Position numbers and translations under genes: made by a program
Notes under the pieces: generated by a model
Databases searched by the model: none
The model's input: the letters and a program-made list of their open reading frames with translations, nothing else
What the model was told of the DNA's origin: nothing
Assembly: GCF_010548375.1 (NCBI RefSeq)
Contig: NZ_JAAGLY010000007.1
Location: 310,001-374,000 of the forward strand
Direction: 5' to 3'
DNA: 64,000 bases
From: Streptomyces sp. SID13726
GTDB lineage: Bacteria; Actinomycetota; Actinomycetes; Streptomycetales; Streptomycetaceae
In this document: positions 29,668 through 37,972 of the stretch, piece by piece
Numbering within the stretch: the stretch's first letter is position 1
How the letters are laid out: each line of letters begins with the position of its first letter

Positions 29668-29805
29668 GGCCCGACGTCCCTCCCTCGCGGACAACCAGCC
29701 TACGACCGTGCGCTGACACGGAGTACTCGTCGGCTGACAAGGAGTGCACAGCGCAGCATGCCGTGCGCGGGCCGCCGTGTCACCTCCCCCGGGGAGCCGC
29801 CGAGG

Positions 29806-30156
29806 TCAATCGGCCAGTGGGGCGGCGCCGTTCACGGTGTCCTCGGCGATGCGCTCGTGGTGCCTGATCACCTCGGCGATGATGAAGTTCAGGAACTTCT
29901 CAGCGAACGCCGGGTCGAGTCTGGCGTTCTCGGCGAGAGTCCGCAGCCGCTCGATCTGGCGGGCCTCGCGGGCCGCGCCGGCGGGCGGCAGCTGGTGGCG
30001 GGCCTTGAGGTGGCCGACCTGCTGGGTGGCCTTGAAGCGCTCGGCGAGCATGTGGACGACGGCCGCGTCGATGTTGTCGATGCTGTCCCGCAGCCGGGCG
30101 AGCTCCTCACGAACGGCGGGGTCGACGTCACCGGTTCCGGTGTTGCTGGTGGTCAT
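29806..30156 (-). CDS. chorismate mutase (AroQ type)
   Basis: The 116-residue all-helical protein matches AroQ chorismate mutases, which convert chorismate to prephenate on the way to phenylalanine and tyrosine. Marks are ELARLRDSIDNIDAAVVHMLAERF (helix 1 with the catalytic arginine), ATQQVGHLKARH with the active-site lysine, and a C-terminal helix FLNFIIAEVIRHHERIA. No signal peptide is present, so it is a cytoplasmic enzyme. The ATG at 30156 is preferred to an in-frame TTG three codons upstream. It lies between two same-strand regulators but is probably transcribed alone. Confidence 0.88.
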   Translation of the reverse strand: MTTSNTGTGDVDPAVREELARLRDSIDNIDAAVVHMLAERFKATQQVGHLKARHQLPPAGAAREARQIERLRTLAENARLDPAFAEKFLNFIIAEVIRHHERIAEDTVNGAAPLAD

Positions 30157-30226
30157 GGTCGACAACCCTACGGGGCCGGAGGCAAGAGGAAGATCGGTGG
30201 ATGGTCCCGGCCGGGGGCGCGGGGGG

Positions 30227-31099
30227 TCAGATCCTCGGCGGGTCGTCCGGGTCGGGCACCTGGTTGCTCCAGCCTCCGGGCACGGTCCGGCTCTCCTGGG
30301 CGCGGAAGCGGACCGGGGCCATGCCGACGCGGCGGGTGAAGAGGCGGGAGAAGTAGGCGGGGTCGTCGTAGCCGACGCGGCGGGCGACGGAGGCGACGGG
30401 GAGTTCGGTGGCGGCGAGGAGTTCCTTGGCGCGGCCCAGGCGGATGCCGAGGAGGTAGTCCTTGGGGCTGCATCCGGCGCCGCGGCGGACGGCGGTGCGC
30501 AGTTCGGCGAGGGTCATGCCGTGCCGGGTGGCGTGGTCGGCGACGGACATCGGTTTGAAGGCGTCGCGGGCGAGGGCCTTGAGGACGGGGTCGCCGTCGG
30601 GCGCGAGGTCGGCGCGGGCCCGGCGCAGGGCGACCAGGAGTTCGTGGACCGCGGCGCCGGTCTCGACCTCCAGGAGCGGGTTGTCGCGGCGGGCGGCCCG
30701 GGCGATACGGGCGATCACCGCGCGAGGCCCGGTGGCGTCGGAGAGCGGCACGACGGGGCGGTCCGGCTCGATGTAGCCGAGTTCGGTGTACGTGGCGGTC
30801 GCGGGCCCGGTGAAGCCGACGAACCCCTCGTCCCAGCCGGCCCCGGCATCGGGCGCGTAGTGGTGCGGGACGCCCGGGGTGAGCCACAGCAGCGCGGGCG
30901 CGGTGACCGTCGTACGCCGGCCGTCGGGGCTCTCGTACCACCCGGTGCCGGTGCTGATGACGACGGCGACATGGCTGTCGAGCGTGCGGGGGCCGACGGT
31001 GGGCAGGGCGCCGTACTGGAGTCCGACCCCGAGGCAGACCAGGCCGAGGCGCTGGTGGACGGGGCTGGGTGTGAGGAACCGCATCCAGGTGTGGTACAT
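30227..31099 (-). CDS. AraC-family transcriptional regulator
   Basis: The 290-residue regulator has an N-terminal cupin-like sensing domain (about 5-140, with LTPGVPHHYAPDAG) and a C-terminal AraC DNA-binding domain with two helix-turn-helix units (about 180-280; DYLLGIRLGRAKELL, VASVARRVGYDDPAYFSRLF). Such proteins commonly respond to sugars. It is divergent from a GH35 beta-galactosidase, with 85 bases between the starts, and most likely controls that gene in response to a galactoside; this is inference from position. The ATG at 31099 follows CGAGGAGCC. Confidence 0.88.
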   Translation of the reverse strand: MYHTWMRFLTPSPVHQRLGLVCLGVGLQYGALPTVGPRTLDSHVAVVISTGTGWYESPDGRRTTVTAPALLWLTPGVPHHYAPDAGAGWDEGFVGFTGPATATYTELGYIEPDRPVVPLSDATGPRAVIARIARAARRDNPLLEVETGAAVHELLVALRRARADLAPDGDPVLKALARDAFKPMSVADHATRHGMTLAELRTAVRRGAGCSPKDYLLGIRLGRAKELLAATELPVASVARRVGYDDPAYFSRLFTRRVGMAPVRFRAQESRTVPGGWSNQVPDPDDPPRI

Positions 31100-31184
31100 C
31101 GCGGCTCCTCGGGTGCGCTTAGGTCCAAGCAGCGCCGATCTTTGTCCATGGACCTGACCGCCGCCAGTCGTGAGGGTGGAGCCT

Positions 31185-32981
31185 ATGAGCGAGTTCACGG
31201 TGGGTGAAACCGATTTCCTGCTGGACGGACGGCCGGTGCGGCTGCTGTCCGGTGCCCTGCACTACTTCCGGGTGCACGAGGACCAGTGGCGGCACCGGCT
31301 GGCGATGCTGCGGGCGATGGGCCTCAACTGCGTGGAGACGTACGTGCCGTGGAACCTCCACGAGCCGCACCCGGGCGAGTTCCGGGACGTGGAGGCGCTC
31401 GGCCGGTTCCTGGACGCGGCCCGGGACGCGGGGCTGTGGGCGATCGTCCGTCCGGGCCCGTACATCTGCGCGGAGTGGGAGAACGGCGGCCTGCCGCACT
31501 GGCTGGAAGGGCACGCCCGGACCGGCGACGAGGTGTACCTGGGGCAGGTGGAGCGCTGGTTCCGGCGGCTGCTGCCCCAGGTGGTGGCCCGGCAGATCGA
31601 CCGGGGCGGCCCGGTGCTGATGGTCCAGGCGGAGAACGAGTACGGCAGCTACGGTTCGGACGCCGGGTATCTGCTGCGGCTGGCCGAGCTGCTGCGCGCG
31701 GCGGGCGTCACGGTCCCGCTGTTCACCTCGGACGGCCCCGAGGACCACATGCTCACCGGCGGTTCGATCCCCGGTGTCCTCGCCACGGTGAACTTCGGCT
31801 CGGACGCCCGTACTGCCTTCGAGACCCTGCGCCGGTACCGCCGGGACGGCCCGCTGATGTGCATGGAGTTCTGGTGCGGCTGGTTCGACCACTGGGGCGG
31901 CGAGCACGTCGTACGGGACGCCGGGGACGCGGCCGGGGCGCTGCGGGAGATCCTGGAGTGCGGCGCCTCCGTGAACCTGTACATGGCGCACGGCGGCACG
32001 AACTTCGCGGGCTGGTCGGGTGCCAACGCGGGCGGGGGCGCGCTGCACGACGGCCCGCTGGAGCCGGACGTGACGTCGTACGACTACGACGCGCCGATCG
32101 ACGAGTACGGCAGGCCGACGGAGAAGTTCTGGCGCTTCCGCGAGGTGCTGGCCGAGTACGGCCCGGTGGCCGAACTGCCGCCCCCGCCCGGGGTGTTGGG
32201 CGCCGACACCGACGTGCCCCTGACCGGGTGGGCGTCCCTGACCGCCGTACTGGAGGAGCGCGGCGGGCCGCCCGCCGAGGGTCCCGTCCCGCCGACCTTC
32301 GAGGAGCTGGACGTCGACCGGGGGCTGGTGCGGTACGAGGTGACCGTGCCGGGGCCCCGGCAGCCGTATCCGCTCATCGCCCGCGGCCTCAGGGACCTCG
32401 CGGTGGTGTACGTCGACGGGGAGCGGGCCGGGGTGCTCACGGAGGGTGAGGTGCAGCTCAAGGAGCTCGTGGCGGGGCCCGCGCGCGTGGAGCTGTGGGT
32501 GGAGTCGCTGGGGCGGGTCAACTACGGGCCCCGGAGCGGGGAGGCCAAGGGGATCACCGGGGGGCTGCTGCACGAGCGGCAGTTCCTGCACGGGGTGCGG
32601 GCGCGGGGGCTGCGGCTGGACGCGCTGGACTCGGTGGACTCGGTGGCGGGCATCGGCTTCGGGGAGGTCCCGGCGGACGGCTCGCCGGGGCTGTACCGGG
32701 GTGAGGTGAGCGTGCGGGGCGCCGGGGACGCGGTCCTCGATCTGCCGGGCTGGACCAGGGGGTTCGTCTGGGTCAACGGCTTCAACCTCGGCCGGTACTG
32801 GTCCATGGGCCCGCAGCGGACGCTGTACGTGCCCGGCCCGGTGCTGCGGGAGGGCGCCAACGACGTGTGGGTGCTCGAACTGGAGGAGGCACCGGCCGCC
32901 GGACCCGGGCTCCGACTCCGCGCCCCGGCCCCGGCTCCGGCTCCGGCTCCGGCCCGGGAGAATCCGCTCACGACCTCGTAG
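31185..32981 (+). CDS. beta-galactosidase, glycoside hydrolase family 35
   Basis: The 598-residue enzyme carries the GH35 catalytic barrel (residues about 10-330). Residues RPGPYICAEWENGGLPHW match the family pattern, the acid/base glutamate is E152 in QAENEYGSY, and the nucleophile is E228 in CMEFWCGWFDHWG. C-terminal beta-sandwich domains include FVWVNGFNLGRYW. No signal peptide is seen, so it acts inside the cell on an imported galactoside. The C-terminus is an Ala-Pro repeat encoded by a short CCGGCT microsatellite. The ATG at 31185 follows GAGGGTGGAG. The AraC gene is its likely regulator. Confidence 0.92.
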   Translation: MSEFTVGETDFLLDGRPVRLLSGALHYFRVHEDQWRHRLAMLRAMGLNCVETYVPWNLHEPHPGEFRDVEALGRFLDAARDAGLWAIVRPGPYICAEWENGGLPHWLEGHARTGDEVYLGQVERWFRRLLPQVVARQIDRGGPVLMVQAENEYGSYGSDAGYLLRLAELLRAAGVTVPLFTSDGPEDHMLTGGSIPGVLATVNFGSDARTAFETLRRYRRDGPLMCMEFWCGWFDHWGGEHVVRDAGDAAGALREILECGASVNLYMAHGGTNFAGWSGANAGGGALHDGPLEPDVTSYDYDAPIDEYGRPTEKFWRFREVLAEYGPVAELPPPPGVLGADTDVPLTGWASLTAVLEERGGPPAEGPVPPTFEELDVDRGLVRYEVTVPGPRQPYPLIARGLRDLAVVYVDGERAGVLTEGEVQLKELVAGPARVELWVESLGRVNYGPRSGEAKGITGGLLHERQFLHGVRARGLRLDALDSVDSVAGIGFGEVPADGSPGLYRGEVSVRGAGDAVLDLPGWTRGFVWVNGFNLGRYWSMGPQRTLYVPGPVLREGANDVWVLELEEAPAAGPGLRLRAPAPAPAPAPARENPLTTS

Positions 32982-33018
32982 AGTGGAAGCGGGTTCTGGG
33001 CGTCCTGGGGGTACCGGC

Positions 33019-33891
33019 GTGGCGAACGACGGACCGGTCGAGCACGGCTACCCGCACCTGGAGCAGGTGCGGGCCTCGATCACCGCGCTCTGGAAACGGC
33101 TCTCCTACGACACCGTCCAGACGTTCGCGACGAGCGTGGCCCCGGTCGACGTGGCGTTCTGCGACACCGACGACCTCTATCTCGGCGCCCAGCGGGTGGC
33201 CCGGGAGCTGGTGCGGCACTACCGGCTGCCGGACGCCCGGCTCGTGGTGAGCTTCCGCGAGATGACCCACGCGGCGAACGTCGAACTCACCGCAGGCCCC
33301 GAGTACTTCGTCGAACTGAACGACCGCTTCCGTACGCATCGGCGGGACATCGGGGCCGCGCTGGCCCATGAGGTCATGCATGTGTATCTGCACCGGCTGG
33401 GGCTGTCGTTCCCGGGGGTGCGGGAGAACGAGATCCTCACGGACACGGCCACGACGTATCTCGGTGCCGGGTGGCTGCTGCTCGACGCGTACCGGGAGGA
33501 CTCGGCGTCGTCTCAGAAGCTGGGGTATCTGACGCCGGAGGAGTTCGGGTACGTGCTGGCCAAGCGGGCGTTGGTGTTCGGGGAGGATCCGTCCGTGTGG
33601 TTCACCAGTCCGCAGGCTTACACGGCGTATGTGAAGGGGATGGCGCGGGCTCGGGAGGACGAGCAGCAGCCTCCGCTGACGGCGGCGGGGTGGGCGGGGC
33701 GGAGGCGCTACGCGCGGGATCGGCGGCAGCGTATGGCGGGGACGCGGTATTCGTTCGCGTCGGATGGGGGTGGGGCGTTGCGGGTCTCGTTTCCCTGTCC
33801 TACGTGTCAGCAGCGGATTCGGGTGCCGGTGCGGGGGCGGGTGCGGGCTCGGTGCGCGCTGTGTCGGACGGTTCTGGAGTGTGACACCTAG
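33019..33891 (+). CDS. HExxH metalloprotein with C-terminal zinc ribbon, function unknown
   Basis: The 290-residue protein contains a zinc-protease-like helix ALAHEVMHVYLH (H117, E118, H121) followed by ENEILTDTATTYLG (about 136-149), which could supply a third metal ligand. The C-terminal ~35 residues form a probable zinc ribbon, CPTC...CALC. No signal peptide or membrane helix is present. The combination suggests a cytoplasmic metallopeptidase, perhaps distantly like SprT or M48, but I cannot place it in a named family. The GTG at 33019 is chosen because GGGGGTAC precedes it and the charged N-terminus looks natural. It lies 37 bases after the beta-galactosidase, so the two may be co-transcribed. 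Confidence 0.7.
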   Translation: MANDGPVEHGYPHLEQVRASITALWKRLSYDTVQTFATSVAPVDVAFCDTDDLYLGAQRVARELVRHYRLPDARLVVSFREMTHAANVELTAGPEYFVELNDRFRTHRRDIGAALAHEVMHVYLHRLGLSFPGVRENEILTDTATTYLGAGWLLLDAYREDSASSQKLGYLTPEEFGYVLAKRALVFGEDPSVWFTSPQAYTAYVKGMARAREDEQQPPLTAAGWAGRRRYARDRRQRMAGTRYSFASDGGGALRVSFPCPTCQQRIRVPVRGRVRARCALCRTVLECDT

Positions 33892-33975
33892 GGTTGTCTG
33901 CCGGGTGCTGGTTCGTCGTGGCTTGTCGCGCCCGCGCGGCGGAGCCGCAAATCGATACAGCCCCGCGCCCCTGGG
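33892..33975 (+). repeat. variant copy of the dispersed repeat
   Basis: This begins GGGTTGTCTGCCGGGTGCTG and continues GTCGTGGCTTGTCGCGC as in the copies at 4733-4927. About 30 bases (starting CCGCGCGGCGGAGCCGCAAA) then replace the usual AGTT before CCCCGCGCCCCTGGGG resumes. It fills the short gap between the convergent metalloprotein and SDR genes. Confidence 0.7.
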
Positions 33976-33984
33976 GAGATCCGG

Positions 33985-34890
33985 TTACGCCCCGTATACC
34001 GGCTCGGGTGTCTCAGCCTCCCCCAACAGCTTGAGTGCCGTCTCTCCCGCTTCCGTCGGGGTCCACCTCGCGCCCTTGTCCGCGCTCGGGCCCGGCCTCC
34101 AGCCCTCCATCACCGTGATGCGGCCGGCCTCCACCTCGAAGACTCTGCCTGTTACCCCTTCGCTTGCCTCCGAGCCCAACCAGACGACCAGCGGGGACAC
34201 GTTCGACGGGGACATCGCGTCGAAGCCCGCGGTGGGGGCCGTCATCGTGTCGGCGAAGGTGTGTTCCGTCATCCTGGTGCGGGCCGCGGGGGCGATGGCG
34301 TTGACCCCCACTCCGTAGCGGGCCAGTTCCGCTGCCGCCACCAGGGTGAGCCCCACGATTCCCGCCTTCGCGGCGCTGTAGTTGCCCTGGCCCACCGAGC
34401 CCAACAGCCCTGCTCCGCTGGAGGTGTTGATGATCCGGGCGGTCGGTGTGCGGCCTGACTTGGTCTCCGCGCGCCAGTGTGCGGCCGCGTACCGCAGGGG
34501 CAGGAAGTGGCCCTTCAGGTGTACGGCCATCACCGCGTCCCAGTCGTCCTCGTCGAGGTTGACGAGCATCCGGTCGCGCAGGAACCCGGCGTTGTTGACG
34601 AGGGTGTCGAGGCGGCCGTACGTCTCCAGGGCGGTCGTGATCAGGGACGCGGCGCCTTCGCCGGTCGCGATGTCGGCGCCGTGGGCCACCGCCTCGCCGC
34701 CCGCCGCGCGGATCTCCTCGGCCACGAGCGCGGCCGGGCTGTCGGGATCGGGGGTGCCGTCGAGGCCGACGCCGAGGTCGTTGACGACGACCCGGGCGCC
34801 CTCGGCGGCGAAGGCGAGGGCGTGGGCGCGGCCGAGGCCCCGACCCGCGCCGGTGACGACGACGACCCGGCCGTCGCAGATTCCGGTCAT
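33985..34890 (-). CDS. short-chain dehydrogenase (Rv3548c-like)
   Basis: The 301-residue NAD(P)-dependent oxidoreductase of the classical SDR type has a TGAGRGLG cofactor loop (about 14-21), NNAG, and an active site with YSAAKAG (Tyr and Lys). A C-terminal extension beyond residue 250 is typical of the 300-residue steroid-catabolic SDRs. Size and position, next to a second SDR and echA20, match mycobacterial Rv3548c in the KstR2 regulon. It presumably acts on a hydroxyacyl-CoA intermediate of steroid ring degradation, but the precise step is not established. Its ATG is one base past the stop of the upstream SDR, so the two form an operon driven from the operator at 35660. Confidence 0.82.
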   Translation of the reverse strand: MTGICDGRVVVVTGAGRGLGRAHALAFAAEGARVVVNDLGVGLDGTPDPDSPAALVAEEIRAAGGEAVAHGADIATGEGAASLITTALETYGRLDTLVNNAGFLRDRMLVNLDEDDWDAVMAVHLKGHFLPLRYAAAHWRAETKSGRTPTARIINTSSGAGLLGSVGQGNYSAAKAGIVGLTLVAAAELARYGVGVNAIAPAARTRMTEHTFADTMTAPTAGFDAMSPSNVSPLVVWLGSEASEGVTGRVFEVEAGRITVMEGWRPGPSADKGARWTPTEAGETALKLLGEAETPEPVYGA

Positions 34891-34891
34891 C

Positions 34892-35641
34892 TCACGTCTC
34901 CTTGCTGACAGTTGAGGCGTTGGTGGCGTCCAGGAACGCCGGTCGCTCCCCGCCGCCGTGCACCAGCAGTGAGGCCCCGCTGATGTAGGCGGCCGCGTCC
35001 GAGGCGAGGAACACGGCCGCCGCGCCCACGTCGGACGGATCGGCGAGACGGCCGAGCGGGACCGTGCGGGAGACGGCGGCCACGCCCTCCTCGTCGCCGT
35101 AGTAGAGGTGGGACCGCTCGGTGTCGACCATGCCGACGACCAGGGTGTTCACGCGCACCTCCGGCGCCCACTCCACGGCCATCGAGCGGGCGAGGTTCTC
35201 CAGGCCCGCCTTTGCGGCCCCGTACGCGGCCGCGCCGGGCGAGGGACGGCCGCCGCTGACGCTTCCGATCATGACGACCGAGCCGCGGGTGCGTTTCAGG
35301 TGCTCGTACGCGGCCAGGGAGACCGTCAGGGGGGCGAGGAGGTTCAACTCCAGTACGCGGAGGTGGCGTTCGGGCACCGCCTCCGCCAGCAAGCGGTACG
35401 GCGCGCCTCCCGCGTTGTTGACCAGTACGTCCAGACGCGGCAGTTCGGCGAAGAAGTGCCGTACGGCGTCCGCGTCCCGGACGTCCAGCCGCGCGAACTC
35501 CGTCTTCGGCAGCGGTACTTCGGGCGGCCTTCGCGCGCATACGACGACCTCCGCGCCGGCCGCCGCGAAGGAGCGGGCGATCCCGGCGCCCACTCCGCGC
35601 GTCCCGCCGGTGACGACCACGACCCTCCCGTTCGGCTCCAT
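34892..35641 (-). CDS. short-chain dehydrogenase (Rv3549c-like)
   Basis: The 249-residue SDR has the cofactor motif TGGTRGVG (about 12-19), NNAGG, the serine region MIGSVSGG and the YGAAKAG active site. It ends with the usual SGASLLVHGG motif. Paired with the SDR downstream and divergent from echA20, it corresponds in position to Rv3549c of the KstR2 regulon. Its substrate within the C/D-ring pathway is unknown. It is first gene of the minus-strand operon; the start lies only 56 bases from echA20, and the 17-bp operator sits between them. Confidence 0.82.
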   Translation of the reverse strand: MEPNGRVVVVTGGTRGVGAGIARSFAAAGAEVVVCARRPPEVPLPKTEFARLDVRDADAVRHFFAELPRLDVLVNNAGGAPYRLLAEAVPERHLRVLELNLLAPLTVSLAAYEHLKRTRGSVVMIGSVSGGRPSPGAAAYGAAKAGLENLARSMAVEWAPEVRVNTLVVGMVDTERSHLYYGDEEGVAAVSRTVPLGRLADPSDVGAAAVFLASDAAAYISGASLLVHGGGERPAFLDATNASTVSKET

Positions 35642-35659
35642 TCGCCGCTACCCTTCTCA

Positions 35660-35676
35660 CCTAACAAACGTTTGGT
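35660..35676. promoter_or_regulatory. probable KstR2 operator, SDR/echA20 divergent promoter
   Basis: Read on the minus strand the site is ACCAAACGTTTGTTAGG, differing at two of 17 positions from the site at 41760-41776. Its core AxCAAA..TTTGxT agrees with the mycobacterial KstR2 palindrome AxCAAGxxCTTGxT apart from the G/C pair. It lies between the two divergent start codons. Binding by KstR2 is inferred. Confidence 0.72.
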
Positions 35677-35697
35677 GGAAAGGTAGCTGATGCTTCC

Positions 35698-36456
35698 ATG
35701 GGTGTCTCCACCTCGGCCCCGGAAAACGGGTCGGAAAAGGATGGGATCGCGGTCGTCACGGTCGACTTCCCGCCGGTGAACGCCCTGCCGGTGGACGGCT
35801 GGTTCGCGCTGGCCGACGCCGTGCGGGGTGCGGGCCGCGACCCTTCGGTGCGGTGCGTGGTGCTGGCCGCCGAGGGGCGCGGGTTCAACGCCGGTGTGGA
35901 CATCAAGGAGTTGCAGGCGCGTGGGCCGGGGGCGCTGGTCGGCGTCAACCGCGGCTGTTTCGACGCCTTCGCGGCGGTGTACGAGTGCGAGGTGCCCGTC
36001 GTCGCGGCCGTGCAAGGGTTCTGTCTGGGCGGCGGGATCGGGCTGGTGGGCAACGCGGACGTGATCGTGGCGAGCGAGGACGCCACCTTCGGGCTGCCCG
36101 AGCTGGACCGCGGGGCGCTCGGCGCGGCCACCCATCTGTCCCGGCTGGTCCCCCAGCATCTGATGCGCGCCCTGTACTACACCTCGCGCACGGTGACCGC
36201 GGCCGAGCTGCACACGCACGGATCGGTGTGGCGGGTGGTACCGCGCGCCGAACTGCTCGACACGGCACTGGAGTTGGCCCGCGAGATCGCCGCCAAGGAC
36301 GGCGAGCTGCTGCGTCTGGCCAAGTCCGCCATCAACGGCATCGACCCCGTCGACGTCCGCCGCGGATACCGCTTCGAGCAGGGCTTCACCTTCGAGGCGA
36401 GCGTCAGCGGGGTCGCCGACCGGGTCCGTGACAGGTTCGGCAGGGAGGGCGCATGA
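35698..36456 (+). CDS. echA20: EchA20-type enoyl-CoA hydratase/ring hydrolase
   Basis: The 252-residue crotonase-fold protein has LAAEGRGFNAGVDIKELQ (oxyanion hole segment, about 57-74) and a QGFCLGGGIGLVGNAD second oxyanion loop. In mycobacteria EchA20 opens the last carbocyclic rings of steroid C/D-ring CoA intermediates (HIEC-CoA to COCHEA-CoA) rather than hydrating an ordinary enoyl-CoA. The assignment rests mainly on its position directly before ipdA and ipdB, exactly as in the KstR2 regulon. The start ATG is 57 bases from the divergent SDR. Its stop overlaps ipdA by four bases, indicating coupling. Confidence 0.8.
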   Translation: MGVSTSAPENGSEKDGIAVVTVDFPPVNALPVDGWFALADAVRGAGRDPSVRCVVLAAEGRGFNAGVDIKELQARGPGALVGVNRGCFDAFAAVYECEVPVVAAVQGFCLGGGIGLVGNADVIVASEDATFGLPELDRGALGAATHLSRLVPQHLMRALYYTSRTVTAAELHTHGSVWRVVPRAELLDTALELAREIAAKDGELLRLAKSAINGIDPVDVRRGYRFEQGFTFEASVSGVADRVRDRFGREGA

Positions 36457-37259
36457 GCGACAAGACGATGACCGCCGACGAGGCGGTGTCCCGGCTGGCC
36501 AGCGGCATGACCCTGGGCATCGGCGGCTGGGGCTCCCGCCGCAAGCCGATGGCCCTGGTCCGGGCCCTGCTGCGGTCCGACGTCACCGACCTGACGATCG
36601 TCTCGTACGGCGGCCCGGACGTCGGCATGCTCGCCGCCGCCGGGCGCATCCGGAAACTGGTCGCCGCCTTCGTCACCCTCGACTCCATCCCCCTCGAACC
36701 GCACTACCGGGCGGCCCGCGAGCGCGGCGACTTCGACCTCATGGAGATCGACGAGGCCATGTTCATGTGGGGCCTGCGCGCGGCGGCGAACCGGCTGCCG
36801 TTCCTGCCCGTGCGGGCCGGGATCGGCTCGGACGTGATGCGGGTCAACCCCGGCCTGCGGACGGTGACTTCGCCGTACGACGACGGGGAGACCTTCGTCG
36901 CCGCGCCGGCGCTGCGGCTCGACGCAGCCCTGGTCCACGTCAACCGCGCCGACCGGCTGGGCAACGGCCAGTACCTGGGCCCCGACCCCTACTTCGACGA
37001 CCTCTTCTGCGAGGCGGCGGACACGGCCTACGTCTCGTGCGAACAGGTCGTCGACACCGCCGAGTTGACCAAGGCGGCGGCTCCCCAGTCGCTGCTGGTC
37101 AAGCGGCACACGGTGACCGGGGTCGTCGAGGCCCCGAACGGCGCGCACTTCACGTCCTGCGCCCCGGACTACGGCCGGGACGAGGCCGTGCAGAAGGAGT
37201 ACGCGACCACACCCTGGCCGGAGTTCGCCGAGCGGTATCTCCAGGGGAGGACACCATGA
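36453..37259 (+). CDS. ipdA: IpdA, alpha subunit of COCHEA-CoA hydrolase
   Basis: The 268-residue protein has the class I CoA-transferase fold (ADEAVSRLASGMTLGIGGWGSRRKPMAL start; SYGGPDVGML; NRADRLGNGQYLGPD). Together with IpdB it forms a heterodimer that in mycobacteria hydrolyses a ring of COCHEA-CoA, rather than transferring CoA, in steroid C/D-ring breakdown. The immediate ipdB neighbour, the echA20 upstream and the matching length support the call. The ATG overlaps the echA20 stop and the stop overlaps the ipdB start, so the three are translationally coupled. Confidence 0.85.
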   Translation: MSDKTMTADEAVSRLASGMTLGIGGWGSRRKPMALVRALLRSDVTDLTIVSYGGPDVGMLAAAGRIRKLVAAFVTLDSIPLEPHYRAARERGDFDLMEIDEAMFMWGLRAAANRLPFLPVRAGIGSDVMRVNPGLRTVTSPYDDGETFVAAPALRLDAALVHVNRADRLGNGQYLGPDPYFDDLFCEAADTAYVSCEQVVDTAELTKAAAPQSLLVKRHTVTGVVEAPNGAHFTSCAPDYGRDEAVQKEYATTPWPEFAERYLQGRTP

Positions 37260-37972
37260 GCGTGACGCGGAGCGAGTACTGCGTGATCGCCTGCGCCGAG
37301 GCCTGGCGCGACGCCGGTGAGATCGTCGCCAGCCCGATGGGCCTGATCCCCTCCATCGGCGCCCGTCTTGCCCGGCGCTCCTTCTCCCCCGACCTCCTGC
37401 TGACCGACGGCGAGGCGATGCTCGTCCGCGACGACGGCACCGTCGAGGGCTGGCTCCCCTACCGGCAGCACCTCGCCCTGGTCAGCGGCGGGCGACGGCA
37501 CGTGATGATGGGCGCGAGCCAGATCGACCGGTACGGCAACCAGAACATCTCCTGCATCGGCGACTGGGCGCGGCCGAAGCGGCAGTTGCTCGGGGTGCGG
37601 GGAGCGCCGGTCAACACCCTGAACAACCCGACGAGTTACTGGGTGCCGAGGCATTCGCGCCGGGTGTTCGTGGAGAAGGTCGACATGGTGTGCGGGGTGG
37701 GGTACGACCACGCGGGCAGCGCCCGGTATCACCGTATCCCTCGGGTCGTCTCCGACCTCGGGGTCTTCGACTTCGCGACGCCGGACCGGTCGATGCGGCT
37801 GGCTTCGCTGCATCCCGGGGTCACCGTCGAGCAGGTCGCGGAGGCCACCGGGTTCGAGCTGGTGGTCCCGGACGAGGTGCCGTGCACGCGGGAACCCACC
37901 GCTCGGGAGCTGGAGTTGATCCGCGAGGTGCTCGATCCGGGGAACGCCAGGTCCCGGGAGGTCGGCGGCTGA
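37256..37972 (+). CDS. ipdB: IpdB, beta subunit of COCHEA-CoA hydrolase
   Basis: The 238-residue partner of IpdA has the beta-subunit CoA-transferase pattern (LLTDGEAMLVRDDGTVEGWLPY; QIDRYGNQNIS; SDLGVFDFATPDR). It lies between ipdA and ipdC with start and stop overlapping both neighbours (ATGA and TGATG), the most compact arrangement in the cluster. Together the pair should open the second ring of the steroid-derived CoA thioester. The ATG at 37256 follows GGGGAGG. Confidence 0.85.
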   Translation: MSVTRSEYCVIACAEAWRDAGEIVASPMGLIPSIGARLARRSFSPDLLLTDGEAMLVRDDGTVEGWLPYRQHLALVSGGRRHVMMGASQIDRYGNQNISCIGDWARPKRQLLGVRGAPVNTLNNPTSYWVPRHSRRVFVEKVDMVCGVGYDHAGSARYHRIPRVVSDLGVFDFATPDRSMRLASLHPGVTVEQVAEATGFELVVPDEVPCTREPTARELELIREVLDPGNARSREVGG

